From NCBI RefSeq assembly GCF_017573465.1, contig NZ_JAGEPF010000046.1:16137-80136 (forward strand): a stretch of 64,000 bases of DNA, written 5' to 3'. The DNA comes from Actinomadura violacea. Lineage in GTDB: Bacteria > Actinomycetota > Actinomycetes > Streptosporangiales > Streptosporangiaceae. A program made the translations under genes and the position numbers. Below the pieces are notes generated by a model, which ran no database searches, was not told the DNA's origin, and worked only from the letters and a program-made list of their open reading frames with translations. This document shows positions 53,719 to 62,046 of the stretch, one piece after another; the first letter of the stretch is position 1; each line of letters starts with the position of its first letter.

Positions 53719-54078
53719 ATGATGAAACGCTTGGCGACGGTGGCGGCGACAGTGGGCGCGGTTCTCGCCGGAGGGGCCATGCTGTCGGCCGCGCACGCCG
53801 ACACACCGGCCGGAAAGGCGCCCGGTTACGTGAAGGGCAAGGTCACCGCCTCGCCGCACCTGGCGATCCGGAGCAAGCCGACCACCAAGTCGTTCCGTGA
53901 GGGCTACTACAACAAGGGCACCGTCCTCGCGCTCAAGTGCTACGTCAAGGGTCAGGGCGTCTTCGGCAACACCACCTGGTACCGGCTGGACCCGACGCAC
54001 AATGGCAACTGGGACGGGGTCGGCTACGTGTCCGCCCACTACATCAAGCTCCTAGGAGCCAAGCCGCACCACTGCTGA
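53719..54078 (+). CDS. Small secreted SH3-like protein
   Basis: 119 residues. Signal peptide MMKRLATVAATVGAVLAGGA...SAAHA, then a bacterial SH3-like domain: LAIRSKPTTKSFREGYYNKGTVLALKCYVKGQGVFGNTTWYRL and GVGYVSAHYIKLLG. Two cysteines (KCYV and the C-terminal HHC) could pair. Such domains bind cell wall or mediate contacts in secreted actinobacterial proteins. GGGGGATC precedes ATG 53719. Followed by a perfect 17-bp hairpin. Confidence 0.85.
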   Translation: MMKRLATVAATVGAVLAGGAMLSAAHADTPAGKAPGYVKGKVTASPHLAIRSKPTTKSFREGYYNKGTVLALKCYVKGQGVFGNTTWYRLDPTHNGNWDGVGYVSAHYIKLLGAKPHHC

Positions 54079-54096
54079 CGCGGCGACCGGCGGATC

Positions 54097-54137
54097 GGGG
54101 CTGTGTGCTCATGCGGTCAGCATGAGCACACAGCCCC
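54097..54137 (+). terminator. Perfect 17-bp hairpin after SH3-like gene
   Basis: GGGGCTGTGTGCTCATG / CATGAGCACACAGCCCC around a 7-base loop, 19 bases after the stop codon. Confidence 0.7.
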
Positions 54138-54205
54138 AATAGGTGATGGTCCGGAAAGTGAAACTTCACGGACCCGGCTTCGTGTAATTGGTGGTCATTG
54201 TTAGA

Positions 54206-54680
54206 TCACCAGGACGCCATTAATAATGGGATGCGGTTGTTGCCGCACAAGAACGCCGTCGGCGGATCGGAGCCGTCCAGCATGGCCTCGACGACACGGC
54301 GCGTGGCGCCAGGGTCGGAGACGCCCGACAAGACCCGCGACTCGTCGTAGGGGATGCCCGCCGCGGTCAGGGCGGATCGCGCGCCCGACGAGCCGTTCGC
54401 GCGCGGTGTGGACGGCGGTGGAGTCGGTGATGACGCCGACCCGGCGGTGACCGCGGGCGAGCAGTTCCGTGATGCCGGCGCGGGCGCCGCCGGCGTTGTC
54501 GACCAGCACGCTGTCGGCCGCGACGCCGACTGGAGGGCGGTCGAGGAACACCACCGGGATGTTCATCTCCATCTCGGCCCGCATGTAGGAGTGGTCACTG
54601 CCCGCTGGGATGACGAGGAGGCCGTCAACGCGGCGCTGGCACAGGTCGAGGAAGACGCGGTGCTCCAACTCGGGTCCTCG
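54206..54680 (-). pseudogene. LacI-family regulator remnant
   Basis: Only part of a LacI-type sensor domain is left. One frame reads PELEHRVFLDLCQRRVDGLLVIPAGS, MNIPVVFLDRPPVGVAADSVLVDN and HRRVGVITDSTAVHTARERL. Near 54390 the frame changes, and the protein continues as SALTAAGIPYDESRVLSGVSD, ATRRVVEAMLDGSDPPTAFLCGNNRI and stops early at 54206. The DNA-binding domain and the last third are missing. It meets the manA remnant head to head near 54676, as if one deletion removed both 5' ends and everything between. Confidence 0.8.
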
Positions 54681-55102
54681 ACGAGTACCGTCCCGAGGAC
54701 GGGGTCGGCTCGATGACGGGCCGCTTCGGCGAGGGGAGGGTCGGGGTGACGGTGCCGCCGGAGGGCGTCGGCCTGCCCGAAGCGGTCGCGCCCGATCCGG
54801 AAGGCCGGCTCGGCCCCGCCCAGGTGGCGCGCTGGGGCGCGACGACCGGCTTCCTGGTCAAGCTCCTGGACGCCGGTCAGCGGCTGCCGGTGCACTGCCA
54901 TCCGACCCGGGCGTTCGCTCGCGCGCACCTGGGCTGCTCGTTCGGCAAGACGGAGGTCTGGCTCGAGCGGCTGCCGCCGCGGGCCGGGCAGACCGTCCTG
55001 GTCCCCTATGGGGCCGGGCCTGCGAGCCTGCGGGGGCGCGACATTGAAGTGCTGCGCTGCCTGCCGCCCGAACACGACGCCATCGAGGAGGCCGCGCCGT
55101 GA
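54677..55102 (+). pseudogene. Mannose-6-phosphate isomerase (ManA) remnant
   Basis: The frame LDEYRPEDGVGS... runs into MTGRFGEGRVGVTVPPEGVG, the metal-site piece GFLVKLLDAGQRLPVHCHPTRAFARAHLG and FGKTEVW, then jumps to a C-terminal end AGQTVLVPYGAGPASLRG and IEVLRCLPPEHDA. Normal type I phosphomannose isomerases have about 400 residues; here the start and a large central part are missing. The stop overlaps the next GTG (GTGA), so coupling to the kinase gene is preserved although the enzyme cannot be functional. Confidence 0.7.
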
Positions 55103-56034
55103 GCGATGGGACGATCACGGTGGTCGGCGAGGCGATCGTCGATCTGACGGGCGCTGCGGACGGGCGTACGTACCGGGCCGATCCCGGAGGCAGCCCGGCC
55201 AACGTGGCCGTGGGCCTGGCCCGGCTGGGCGTGCCGGTGACCCTGGTGACGGGCCTCGGCGACGACGCCTTCGGAAGGCTGATCACACGGCACCTGACGG
55301 AGGCGGACGTGCGCGTCGCCGCCGAGCCGGCCGCGTTCACCGGCATGGCCGTGGTCACCGTGGACGACGCCGGAGTCCCTGCCTACGACTTCGCGCTTGC
55401 CTGGGAACCGGGCGCGGTGACGATCCCGACGGAGACCGCGGCCCTGCACACCGGCTCGCTCGCCGCGGCGCTGGGCGATGGCCCCGCGCATGTCGAGGCG
55501 CTGATGTCGGCGGCCCGGGCCACCGCCACGGTTTCTTATGACCCCAACGTCAGGCCCGCGTTCCTCGGCGACCTTCCCTCGGAACGTGCCCGCGTCGAAC
55601 GGCAGGTCGCGCTCAGCGACCTGGTGAAGGCCAGCGAGGAAGACCTCGCCTGGCTCTATCCCGGCGCAGACCCGCTCGCCGTCGCCCGGACGTGGCGGGC
55701 CGGCGGCCCGGCGCTGGTCGTGATCACCCATGGCGCACGGGGAGCGACCGTGATCGGCGCCGGGGGGACCGTCCACCGGCCGGCGCCCGTGGTCACGGTC
55801 GCCGACACCGTTGGAGCAGGCGACGCGTTCATGGCCGCCCTTCTCGCGGGTCTGGCGTCCGAGGACCTGCTCGGCGCGCATCGCCGTGATGCCCTCGCCG
55901 CCGCCCAGACGCCGGCTCTGGCGAGGCTGCTGGAACGGGCGGTGCTGGCCGCCGCGCTGACCTGCACCCGTCCCGGAGCGGACCCGCCCACCATCGCCGA
56001 ACTCGACGACACCGGCCCCGCGCAGGTCGGCTGA
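55099..56034 (+). CDS. PfkB-family sugar kinase (fructokinase-like)
   Basis: 311 residues. ITVVGEAIVDLTG, DPGGSPANVAVGLARLGVPVTLVTGLGDDAFGRLI and VTVADTVGAGDAFMAALLAGL (catalytic Asp in GAGD) are the two PfkB signatures. SYDPNVRPAFL and KASEEDLAWLYPG are typical of fructokinases. GTG 55099 overlaps the stop of the manA remnant. It appears intact although its presumed partners are broken, and it now lacks an obvious promoter, so expression is uncertain. Confidence 0.88.
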   Translation: MSDGTITVVGEAIVDLTGAADGRTYRADPGGSPANVAVGLARLGVPVTLVTGLGDDAFGRLITRHLTEADVRVAAEPAAFTGMAVVTVDDAGVPAYDFALAWEPGAVTIPTETAALHTGSLAAALGDGPAHVEALMSAARATATVSYDPNVRPAFLGDLPSERARVERQVALSDLVKASEEDLAWLYPGADPLAVARTWRAGGPALVVITHGARGATVIGAGGTVHRPAPVVTVADTVGAGDAFMAALLAGLASEDLLGAHRRDALAAAQTPALARLLERAVLAAALTCTRPGADPPTIAELDDTGPAQVG

Positions 56035-56116
56035 CGCATTCCCGCAGGTCGTCCCGGACGCCCGGCCCCATCGCCCATCGCGCGGAACAGGGGAGTGCCC
56101 CGACGGTCAATGATCT

Positions 56117-56935
56117 ATGCGCTCAGAACCAATGACAGACGGCGCTCGAAGGCGGATGATTTCCCTCGACGTCCCCGCCGCCGATGGGTTCCTTCACATG
56201 CAGCATGATCAGTTGAGCCGGAACGGCGCCCCGCCCGCCGATCGGCGTCCCTGGTGGGCGCTCATCGGCCCCGCCATCGCCGCGATCGTCGGCCTGTTCC
56301 TGATCACGGCGGCCTACGGGACCCAGCATTTCAGCGCCCCCGGCGCGGGGTCCGGGCTGGTTCCCCCGATGACCAGGGACCTGGGGATGAGTTACCACGC
56401 CTTCTCGGCGGCCGTCACCGTCGCCTATGTGGTCGCGGCCGCCGTGCTCCTTCCGGTGGGCCTGCTGCTCGGAGGGCGTTTCCCCACGGCGGTGGTCGTG
56501 CCGGCGATCGGCGCGATGATCATCGGTGATCTGCTGACCGCCTTCGCCCAGGGCACCGGCATGGTCGCGGTGGGGCGCGTGCTGTGCGGGGCCGGCGCGG
56601 GCGCGGCGGTCGGAGCGACCGCGGCGCTGGTGCTGCGTTTGCGGAACGGGCGCGGCGCGGCGGCGGCGGCGATCGCGGCGGCCGGGTGCCTCGTGCTGGT
56701 CGTCGGCCCGTTCGTGGACCAGGCGATGGCGGAGTCCCTCAGCTGGCGGTGGACGTTCCTCATCGCGGAGCCGCCGTTGCTCGCGGCCCTGGCGGCGGGC
56801 GCCATAGCCGGGATCATGCTCCTGGTGCGCCGGCGGCCCGCCCAGCCGGGCCCGTACCAGCCGCCCTACGCACCGCCGTATCGGCCGTCTTATCCGCCGC
56901 AAGGGCCACCGCCCGGACCGCCGCCCGGAGCCTGA
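56117..56935 (+). CDS. Half-size MFS-like membrane protein
   Basis: 272 residues. Six hydrophobic segments, e.g. IGPAIAAIVGLFLITAAYGTQ, FSAAVTVAYVVAAAVLLPVG, VVPAIGAMIIGDLLTAFAQG, and WRWTFLIAEPPLLAALAAGA, resembling the N-terminal six helices of an MFS drug transporter (PPMTRDLGMSYHAFSAAVTVAY; SLSWRWTFLIAEP). A Pro/Tyr-rich tail (QPPYAPPYRPSYPPQGPP) replaces the second half. Whether it is a truncated transporter or a stand-alone protein is not clear. Start uncertain: ATG 56117, 56132 or 56198 are in frame, none with a good ribosome site. Confidence 0.6.
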   Translation: MRSEPMTDGARRRMISLDVPAADGFLHMQHDQLSRNGAPPADRRPWWALIGPAIAAIVGLFLITAAYGTQHFSAPGAGSGLVPPMTRDLGMSYHAFSAAVTVAYVVAAAVLLPVGLLLGGRFPTAVVVPAIGAMIIGDLLTAFAQGTGMVAVGRVLCGAGAGAAVGATAALVLRLRNGRGAAAAAIAAAGCLVLVVGPFVDQAMAESLSWRWTFLIAEPPLLAALAAGAIAGIMLLVRRRPAQPGPYQPPYAPPYRPSYPPQGPPPGPPPGA

Positions 56936-57057
56936 CGGCGCCGGAGGCCCGATGACGGCGGCGGGCCGGACGGTCCGTGCCGGCGCGGGGGCCCGGCGCG
57001 GACCGTTCGATCACCGCAGTCCGGTGCACAAGCGCCGGTCCGGCAGGGTGCGGAATT

Positions 57058-57074
57058 GTCCTGTATTGCAGGAC
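57058..57074. promoter_or_regulatory. Inverted repeat upstream of the aromatic cluster
   Basis: GTCCTG-TATTG-CAGGAC, perfect 6-bp arms, 166 bases upstream of the FAH gene. Possible regulator site; no regulator gene is adjacent. Confidence 0.4.
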
Positions 57075-57207
57075 CCTATGCGCAGAATCTGGGACGCGGT
57101 AGGCTGCGCTTCAGGCGCCCGTCTGCGTTCCGCCCGGGTCCTGGAATTCATCATGCACATTCATCGGTGGATCTCTTGACCTCAGGGGAGACCCGAATGC
57201 ATCATCG

Positions 57208-57232
57208 CCCTAATCATCATGCTTAATTAGGG
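57208..57232. promoter_or_regulatory. Operator-like repeat directly before the aromatic cluster
   Basis: CCCTAAT-N11-ATTAGGG, perfect 7-bp arms; the right arm GGG overlaps the ribosome site of the FAH gene. A repressor bound here would block both transcription and access to the start. Confidence 0.5.
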
Positions 57233-57239
57233 AGCGCGG

Positions 57240-58085
57240 ATGCGGATCGGGAACCTCGGCGGGCGGCTGGCCATCGTGCGCGACGGCCGGGCGGTGGACG
57301 TCGAACGGGCCAGCAGCGGCAGGTTCGGGGCCGACCCGCAGGCCGTCTACGCCGACTGGGAGGGCTTCCGGGACTGGGCCGTGTCGGCCGCGCTGCCGGA
57401 CGGCGAGCCCTTCGAACCGGCCGAGCTGGGGGCGCCGGTGCCTACGCCGCGGCAGGTCTTCGCGATCGGGCTGAACTACCGCGCCCACGCCGCCGAGTCG
57501 GGCTTCGACGCACCGGAGGGGTTGCCGCCGGTCTTCACCAAGTTCGCCACCAGCATCACCGGCCCGGTCACCGACGTGACGCTGCCGCCGGGCGGCCACA
57601 CCGACTGGGAGGTCGAGCTGGTCGCCGTCATCGGCCGGCACTCGCGGAACGTCGCCGAGGACGACGCGTGGGACCACGTGGCCGGGCTCATGATCGGCCA
57701 GGACGTCTCCGAGCGGGTGTCGCAGCTCGCCGGACCGGCACCGCAGTTCAGCCTGGGCAAGTCGTTCCCCGGCTTCGCGCCGACCGGCCCGTGGGTCGTC
57801 ACGCCCGACGAGTTCGACGACCCCGGCGACCTGGAGCTGACCTCGGCGATCAACGGCGAGCAGGTGCAGAAGGGCCGCACCGGCGAGCTGATCTTCTCCG
57901 TCCCGCTGCTGGTCGCGCGGCTGTCGGCGGTGCTGCCGCTGCTGCCCGGCGACCTGGTGTTCACCGGCACCCCGGCGGGCGTCGGCCTCGGCCGCGACCC
58001 GCAGCGCTGGCTCGCGCCGGGCGACGAGCTGGTCAGCCGCATCGAGGGCATCGGCGAGCTGCGCCAGCGGTTCGTCGCCCCCTGA
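57240..58085 (+). CDS. Fumarylacetoacetate hydrolase (FAH)-family protein
   Basis: 281 residues. FAH core: VFAIGLNYRAHAAESGF, PPVFTKFATSITGPVTDVTLPPG, the metal-binding TDWEVELVAVIGRHSRNVAEDDAW (E-x-E), AGLMIGQDVSERVSQ, FSLGKSFPGFAPTGPWVVTPDE and DLVFTGTPAGVGLG. In meta-cleavage pathways such enzymes act as hydratases, decarboxylases or C-C hydrolases on ring-cleavage products. GGAG lies five bases before ATG 57240. First gene of the cluster, 40 bases before the dioxygenase. Confidence 0.92.
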   Translation: MRIGNLGGRLAIVRDGRAVDVERASSGRFGADPQAVYADWEGFRDWAVSAALPDGEPFEPAELGAPVPTPRQVFAIGLNYRAHAAESGFDAPEGLPPVFTKFATSITGPVTDVTLPPGGHTDWEVELVAVIGRHSRNVAEDDAWDHVAGLMIGQDVSERVSQLAGPAPQFSLGKSFPGFAPTGPWVVTPDEFDDPGDLELTSAINGEQVQKGRTGELIFSVPLLVARLSAVLPLLPGDLVFTGTPAGVGLGRDPQRWLAPGDELVSRIEGIGELRQRFVAP

Positions 58086-58125
58086 CCCCCTCCGGCTCCC
58101 GCCCCCTCCAGCCGAGGAGACACCC

Positions 58126-59052
58126 ATGTCCCTGCACCGCCTGATCTCGGTCACCATCGGCGTCCCGAACGTCGCCGAGACCGCGGACTACTACGCCGAC
58201 TTCGGGCTGCGGCCCGACACGGGCGGCTGGTTCGGCACCCGCGACGGCGGGCGCCAGCTGCGCATCGTGCCGAGCCCGGCGCGCCGCCTCGTCGAGATGC
58301 ACATCGGCGCCGACTCGCCCGATGACCTGGGCGCGGCGGCCGCCCGCCTGGACCGGCTCGGCGTCGCCTGCGACCGGTCCGCCGCGACCCTCACCGCGGT
58401 CGAGCCCGTCACGGGCGTGCGGGCCGTCGTGGAGGTCGCGCCCCGGCTGCGGCAGGACCCCGTCCCGCCCACCCCCTACAACGGGCCCGGACGGATCGAG
58501 CGGACCGGCACCCGCGCGCCGGGCGTCCTGCGCGCGGACCCGGTCCGGCCGCGCAAGCTCGGCCACGCGGTGCTGGCCACCACCGACTTCGCCGCGACCA
58601 CCGCGTTCTTCCGCGACGGCATCGGCTTCCGCACCAGCGACGTCATCAAGGACGCCGGCATCTTCCTGCGCTGCTCGACCGACCACCACAACCTGCTGGT
58701 CCTCGCCGCGCCCGTCTGCTTCCTGCACCACACGTCCTGGCAGGTCGACGACATCGACGAGGTCGGGCGCGGCGCGTCGGCGATGCTCGAGGGCCATCCC
58801 GAACGGCACGTGTGGGGGCTCGGCCGCCACCATGCCGGGTCGAACTTCTTCTGGTACCTCAAGGACCCGGCCGGCAACTTCTCCGAGTACTACTCCGACC
58901 TCGACTGCATCGTCGACGACCAGCTTTGGACGCCCGAGACCCTGGAAGGCGCCCGCGGCCTGTTCAACTGGGGCCCGCCGCCGCCCCCGTCCTTCCTGCA
59001 CCCCGACGACCTCGCCGACCTCATGACCGGCAGCCACGGCGCGGGGCGGTGA
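58126..59052 (+). CDS. Extradiol ring-cleavage dioxygenase-like VOC protein
   Basis: 308 residues, two VOC modules as in catechol-2,3-dioxygenase/BphC type I enzymes. The second module holds the metal ligands: KLGHAVLATTDFAATTAFF (His), CFLHHTSWQVDDIDEVG (His) and NFSEYYSDLDCI (Glu). VWGLGRHHAGSNFFWYLKDPAGN is a family-typical stretch with the catalytic His region. GAGGAG precedes ATG 58126. Expected reaction: Fe(II)-dependent cleavage of a catechol made by the hydroxylase encoded four bases downstream. Confidence 0.88.
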   Translation: MSLHRLISVTIGVPNVAETADYYADFGLRPDTGGWFGTRDGGRQLRIVPSPARRLVEMHIGADSPDDLGAAAARLDRLGVACDRSAATLTAVEPVTGVRAVVEVAPRLRQDPVPPTPYNGPGRIERTGTRAPGVLRADPVRPRKLGHAVLATTDFAATTAFFRDGIGFRTSDVIKDAGIFLRCSTDHHNLLVLAAPVCFLHHTSWQVDDIDEVGRGASAMLEGHPERHVWGLGRHHAGSNFFWYLKDPAGNFSEYYSDLDCIVDDQLWTPETLEGARGLFNWGPPPPPSFLHPDDLADLMTGSHGAGR

Positions 59053-59056
59053 CCGC

Positions 59057-60610
59057 GTGACCGACGCATCGCCGCGCCGAATCCCGGTGCTGATCGCCGG
59101 CGGCGGGCCGGTCGGCCTGGCGGCCGCGCTGGAACTCGCCCACCACGGCGTCCGGTCGCTGGTCGTCGAACCCCGCGAGGAGGTGTCCTGGCTGCGGCCG
59201 CGCGCCAAGACGACCTCGGCCCGCACGATGGAGCTGTTCCGCCGGTGGGGCCTCGCCGGCGCCGTGCGCGAGCGGGCGGCCCTGCCGGTCTCCTGGTCCG
59301 ACCAGGCGGTGTTCACCACGGGGCTGCTCGGCCGCGAGATCACCCGGTTCCACGGCTGCTTCGGCCTCGACCTGGCCGGGGACGACCTGGTCGCCGAGCC
59401 GGGCCAGCAGATTCCACAGCCTGCGGTCGAGCAGGTGCTGCGCGAGGCCGTCGCGCGCTCGCCGCACACCGGCCTCCTCACCGGCCGCACGGTCGATGCG
59501 GTCCGGGAGGACGGCGACGGGGTCACCGTGACCGTCGCCGCGTCCGACGGCACCGCCGAACAGGTCCGCGCCTCGTACCTGATCGGCGCGGACGGCGCAT
59601 GGAGCACCGTCCGGGACGCGATCGGCGTCGTCTACGAGGGCACCGCCGACGAACGCCCCAACTTCAACATCGTGTTCCGCGCGCCCGGCCTCGCCGAACG
59701 CGTGCCGCACGGGCCGGCCGTGCACTACTGGGTGCTGCACCCGAGCCGCCCCGGGCTGGTCGGCCGGCTCGACCTCCGCGACACCTGGTGGTGCATCGCG
59801 CAGGGCGTCACCCGGGAGGAGGGGGACGCCGACCCGCTCGCGCTCGTCCGCGGGCTCGTCGGCGCCGACGTCGACGCCGAGATCGTCGCGACCGACCCGT
59901 GGAAGGCCAAGATGCTGCTGGCGCGGCGGTACGGCACCCGCCGGATCTTCCTCGCCGGCGACGCGGCGCACCTCAACCCGCCGTGGGGCGGGCACGGCTT
60001 CAACACCGGCATCGGCGACGCCGTCAACATCGGCTGGAAGCTCGCCGCGGTCCTGTCCGGCTGGGCGCCGGAGGCGCTGCTGCGCAGCTACGAGGCCGAG
60101 CGCCGGCCCGTCGCCGAGCAGACGATCGCCGAGGCCGCCCGCAACATGGCGACCCTCGCCCCCGAACTCGCCGACCCGCGGCTGGCCGGCGGCGACGCCG
60201 CGTTCGCCGCCGCCCGGCCCGCGGTCGCCGAGGCCGTCCAGCGCACCAAGGACGGCGAGTTCCACAGCCTCGACCTCGTCCTCGGCTACACCTACCGGGG
60301 TTCGCCGATCGTGGCCGGCGACGCGGGCGGCCGGCTCCCGCACCGCTGGCTCGCCCCCGGCGACTCCCTCTACGACCGTCTCGGACGCGGCTTCACGCTG
60401 ATCGCGAACCCGTCCGCGACCGGTGCCCGGGCCGGCGCCGCGGCGTTCGCCAAGGCCGCCGCCGACCACGGCATCCCCCTTGAGATCCTCCACGACCCGC
60501 ACGCCGCGAGCCTCCGGCTCGTCCGGCCCGACCAGCACGTCGCCTGGACCGGCGACGACCCCGCCGCTCCGCCGGAGATCCTCCGGCGGGCCGCCGGCCA
60601 CATCGACTGA
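59057..60610 (+). CDS. FAD-dependent aromatic hydroxylase (PheA/TfdB-type)
   Basis: 517 residues. FAD site PVLIAGGGPVGLAAALELAHHGV, DG motif YLIGADGAWSTVR, and the GD motif RRIFLAGDAAHLNPPWGGHGFNTGIGDAVNIGWKLA (outline), plus the C-terminal thioredoxin-like domain of this class. RAKTTSARTMELFRRWGLA is common to 3-HPP hydroxylase (MhpA)-like monooxygenases. GTG 59057, four bases after the dioxygenase stop. Expected role: NAD(P)H-dependent ortho-hydroxylation giving a catechol for extradiol cleavage. Followed by a terminator hairpin. Confidence 0.93.
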   Translation: MTDASPRRIPVLIAGGGPVGLAAALELAHHGVRSLVVEPREEVSWLRPRAKTTSARTMELFRRWGLAGAVRERAALPVSWSDQAVFTTGLLGREITRFHGCFGLDLAGDDLVAEPGQQIPQPAVEQVLREAVARSPHTGLLTGRTVDAVREDGDGVTVTVAASDGTAEQVRASYLIGADGAWSTVRDAIGVVYEGTADERPNFNIVFRAPGLAERVPHGPAVHYWVLHPSRPGLVGRLDLRDTWWCIAQGVTREEGDADPLALVRGLVGADVDAEIVATDPWKAKMLLARRYGTRRIFLAGDAAHLNPPWGGHGFNTGIGDAVNIGWKLAAVLSGWAPEALLRSYEAERRPVAEQTIAEAARNMATLAPELADPRLAGGDAAFAAARPAVAEAVQRTKDGEFHSLDLVLGYTYRGSPIVAGDAGGRLPHRWLAPGDSLYDRLGRGFTLIANPSATGARAGAAAFAKAAADHGIPLEILHDPHAASLRLVRPDQHVAWTGDDPAAPPEILRRAAGHID

Positions 60611-60627
60611 CGCGCCCGAAACGCACC

Positions 60628-60652
60628 GGCGCGCCCGGCTCACGGGCGCGCC
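60628..60652 (+). terminator. Hairpin after hydroxylase gene
   Basis: GGCGCGCCCG / CGGGCGCGCC, 10-bp perfect arms, 5-base loop, 17 bases after the stop. Confidence 0.6.
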
Positions 60653-60730
60653 GCCGATGCCGCGTTCGGCTGCTCCTGCGCTGTCCGTTACCGAACCACC
60701 GCGTGACCCACCCCTGCGTAAGGAGACCCG

Positions 60731-61987
60731 ATGTCCACCACCCCAGAGCGCGCCGCCGGGAGACGGCAGGCCGGCGTCCTCGCCCTCGCCTGCCTCATCC
60801 TGTTCGTGGACGGCTACGACGTGTTCGCCATCGGCACCGTCGGCCCGAGCCTGATGCAGTACCGCCCGTGGGGCGCCACCCACGACACCCTCGGCATGCT
60901 CGGCAGCGTCACCGCGCTCGGCATGCCGTTCGGGTCGGTCCTCGCCGGCTGGGCCGCCGACCGCCGCGGCCGCCGCCTTCCGCTGACGGTCGCCGTCGTC
61001 TGGATCTCGGTGTCGATGGCGGCGGCGACGTTCGTGCCGTCCCTCGGCCTGTTCGCCGCCGCCCGGTTCTGCACCGGCGTCGGCATCGGCGCGCTCGCCC
61101 CGCTGGTCAGCGCCTACGTCACCGACTCCGCGCCGCCCCGGCGGCGGACGCTGCACCTGGCGATCGCGCTCGGCGCCATGGGCGTCGGCGGCACCGCGTC
61201 GGCCCTGCTCGGCCGGCTGCTGCTGCCCGACCTGCACTTCCAGTGGCTGTTCCTGTTCGGTGCCCTGCCGATCCTGCTCGTCCCGATGATCCGGCGGATG
61301 GTCCCGGACGGCCCGGCCGGGCACGCCGGGGAGTCCGGGCCCGGGCGGGAGCGGGTCCGCCTGCCCGAGCTGTTCACCTCCGGCAGCCGCCGCGCCACCG
61401 TCCTGTTCTGGTGCGCCTCCTTCATGAGCATGGCGCTCGTCTACAGCACCACGGCGTGGCTGCCCGCGGTGATGATGAAGTCCGGCTACGACCTGGGCTC
61501 GTCGCTGGAGTTCACCATCGCCTTCACCATCGGCGCGACCGCGGGCGGCCTCGGCGGTTCCGTGATCGCCGACCGCGGCCACCTCAGGAGCGTCACCTTC
61601 GCCGGGTTCGTGCTCGCGGCGGTGGCGCTGTTCGTGCTCAGCACCCCGCAGCCGCACATCCTGCTCCTGGCGGTCTCGGCGCTCGCCGGGCTCGGCACGC
61701 TGGGCGGCCAGAACATGGTGATCGCCTCCATGACGGCGTTCTACCCGGCGCGGCTGCGCGGCACCGGACTCGGGTTCGGCCTCGGCGTCGGACGGCTCGG
61801 CGCGATCGCGGGCCCGTCCTACGTCGCGGTGGCGACCGACCTGTTCACCTCGTCGAAGGCGGGGTTCTTCGCCTTCATGGTCCCGGCGGTCCTCGGCGCC
61901 GCCGTGATCGCGGCGCTGCCCCGCGTCCTGGCGCCCTCGCCGGAGAAGCGGGCCGCCGGGCAGGAGACCGCGCCCGTCGTCCCCTGA
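60731..61987 (+). CDS. MFS transporter, aromatic acid:H+ symporter (AAHS) family
   Basis: 418 residues, 12 membrane helices. LACLILFVDGYDVFAIGTVGPSL is the AAHS signature with the essential Asp residues (DGYD), then GMPFGSVLAGWAADRRGRRLPL (loop 2-3 motif) and FCTGVGIGALAPLVSAYVTDSAPPRRR. These carry benzoate, protocatechuate, 3-HPP and similar acids. AAGGAG lies before ATG 60731. Own transcription unit after the upstream hairpin, but clearly part of the catabolic locus. Confidence 0.93.
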   Translation: MSTTPERAAGRRQAGVLALACLILFVDGYDVFAIGTVGPSLMQYRPWGATHDTLGMLGSVTALGMPFGSVLAGWAADRRGRRLPLTVAVVWISVSMAAATFVPSLGLFAAARFCTGVGIGALAPLVSAYVTDSAPPRRRTLHLAIALGAMGVGGTASALLGRLLLPDLHFQWLFLFGALPILLVPMIRRMVPDGPAGHAGESGPGRERVRLPELFTSGSRRATVLFWCASFMSMALVYSTTAWLPAVMMKSGYDLGSSLEFTIAFTIGATAGGLGGSVIADRGHLRSVTFAGFVLAAVALFVLSTPQPHILLLAVSALAGLGTLGGQNMVIASMTAFYPARLRGTGLGFGLGVGRLGAIAGPSYVAVATDLFTSSKAGFFAFMVPAVLGAAVIAALPRVLAPSPEKRAAGQETAPVVP

Positions 61988-62001
61988 CCGGAGGCGAACG
62001 A

Positions 62002-62035
62002 GAAGGCCGGCCCGGTGCGCACCGGGCCGGCCTTC
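62002..62035. terminator. Bidirectional hairpin between transporter and dehydrogenase genes
   Basis: 15-bp perfect arms (GAAGGCCGGCCCGGT / ACCGGGCCGGCCTTC), 4-base loop, between two convergent genes (stops at 61987 and 62047). Confidence 0.75.
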
Positions 62036-62046
62036 CACATGTGCGG

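Larger units (their letters stand above)
56936..57239. other. Intergenic region with promoter elements of the aromatic cluster
   Basis: About 300 bases without a convincing gene. The last 180 are markedly less GC-rich and contain two inverted repeats listed separately; a promoter for the FAH gene should lie here. Confidence 0.5.
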
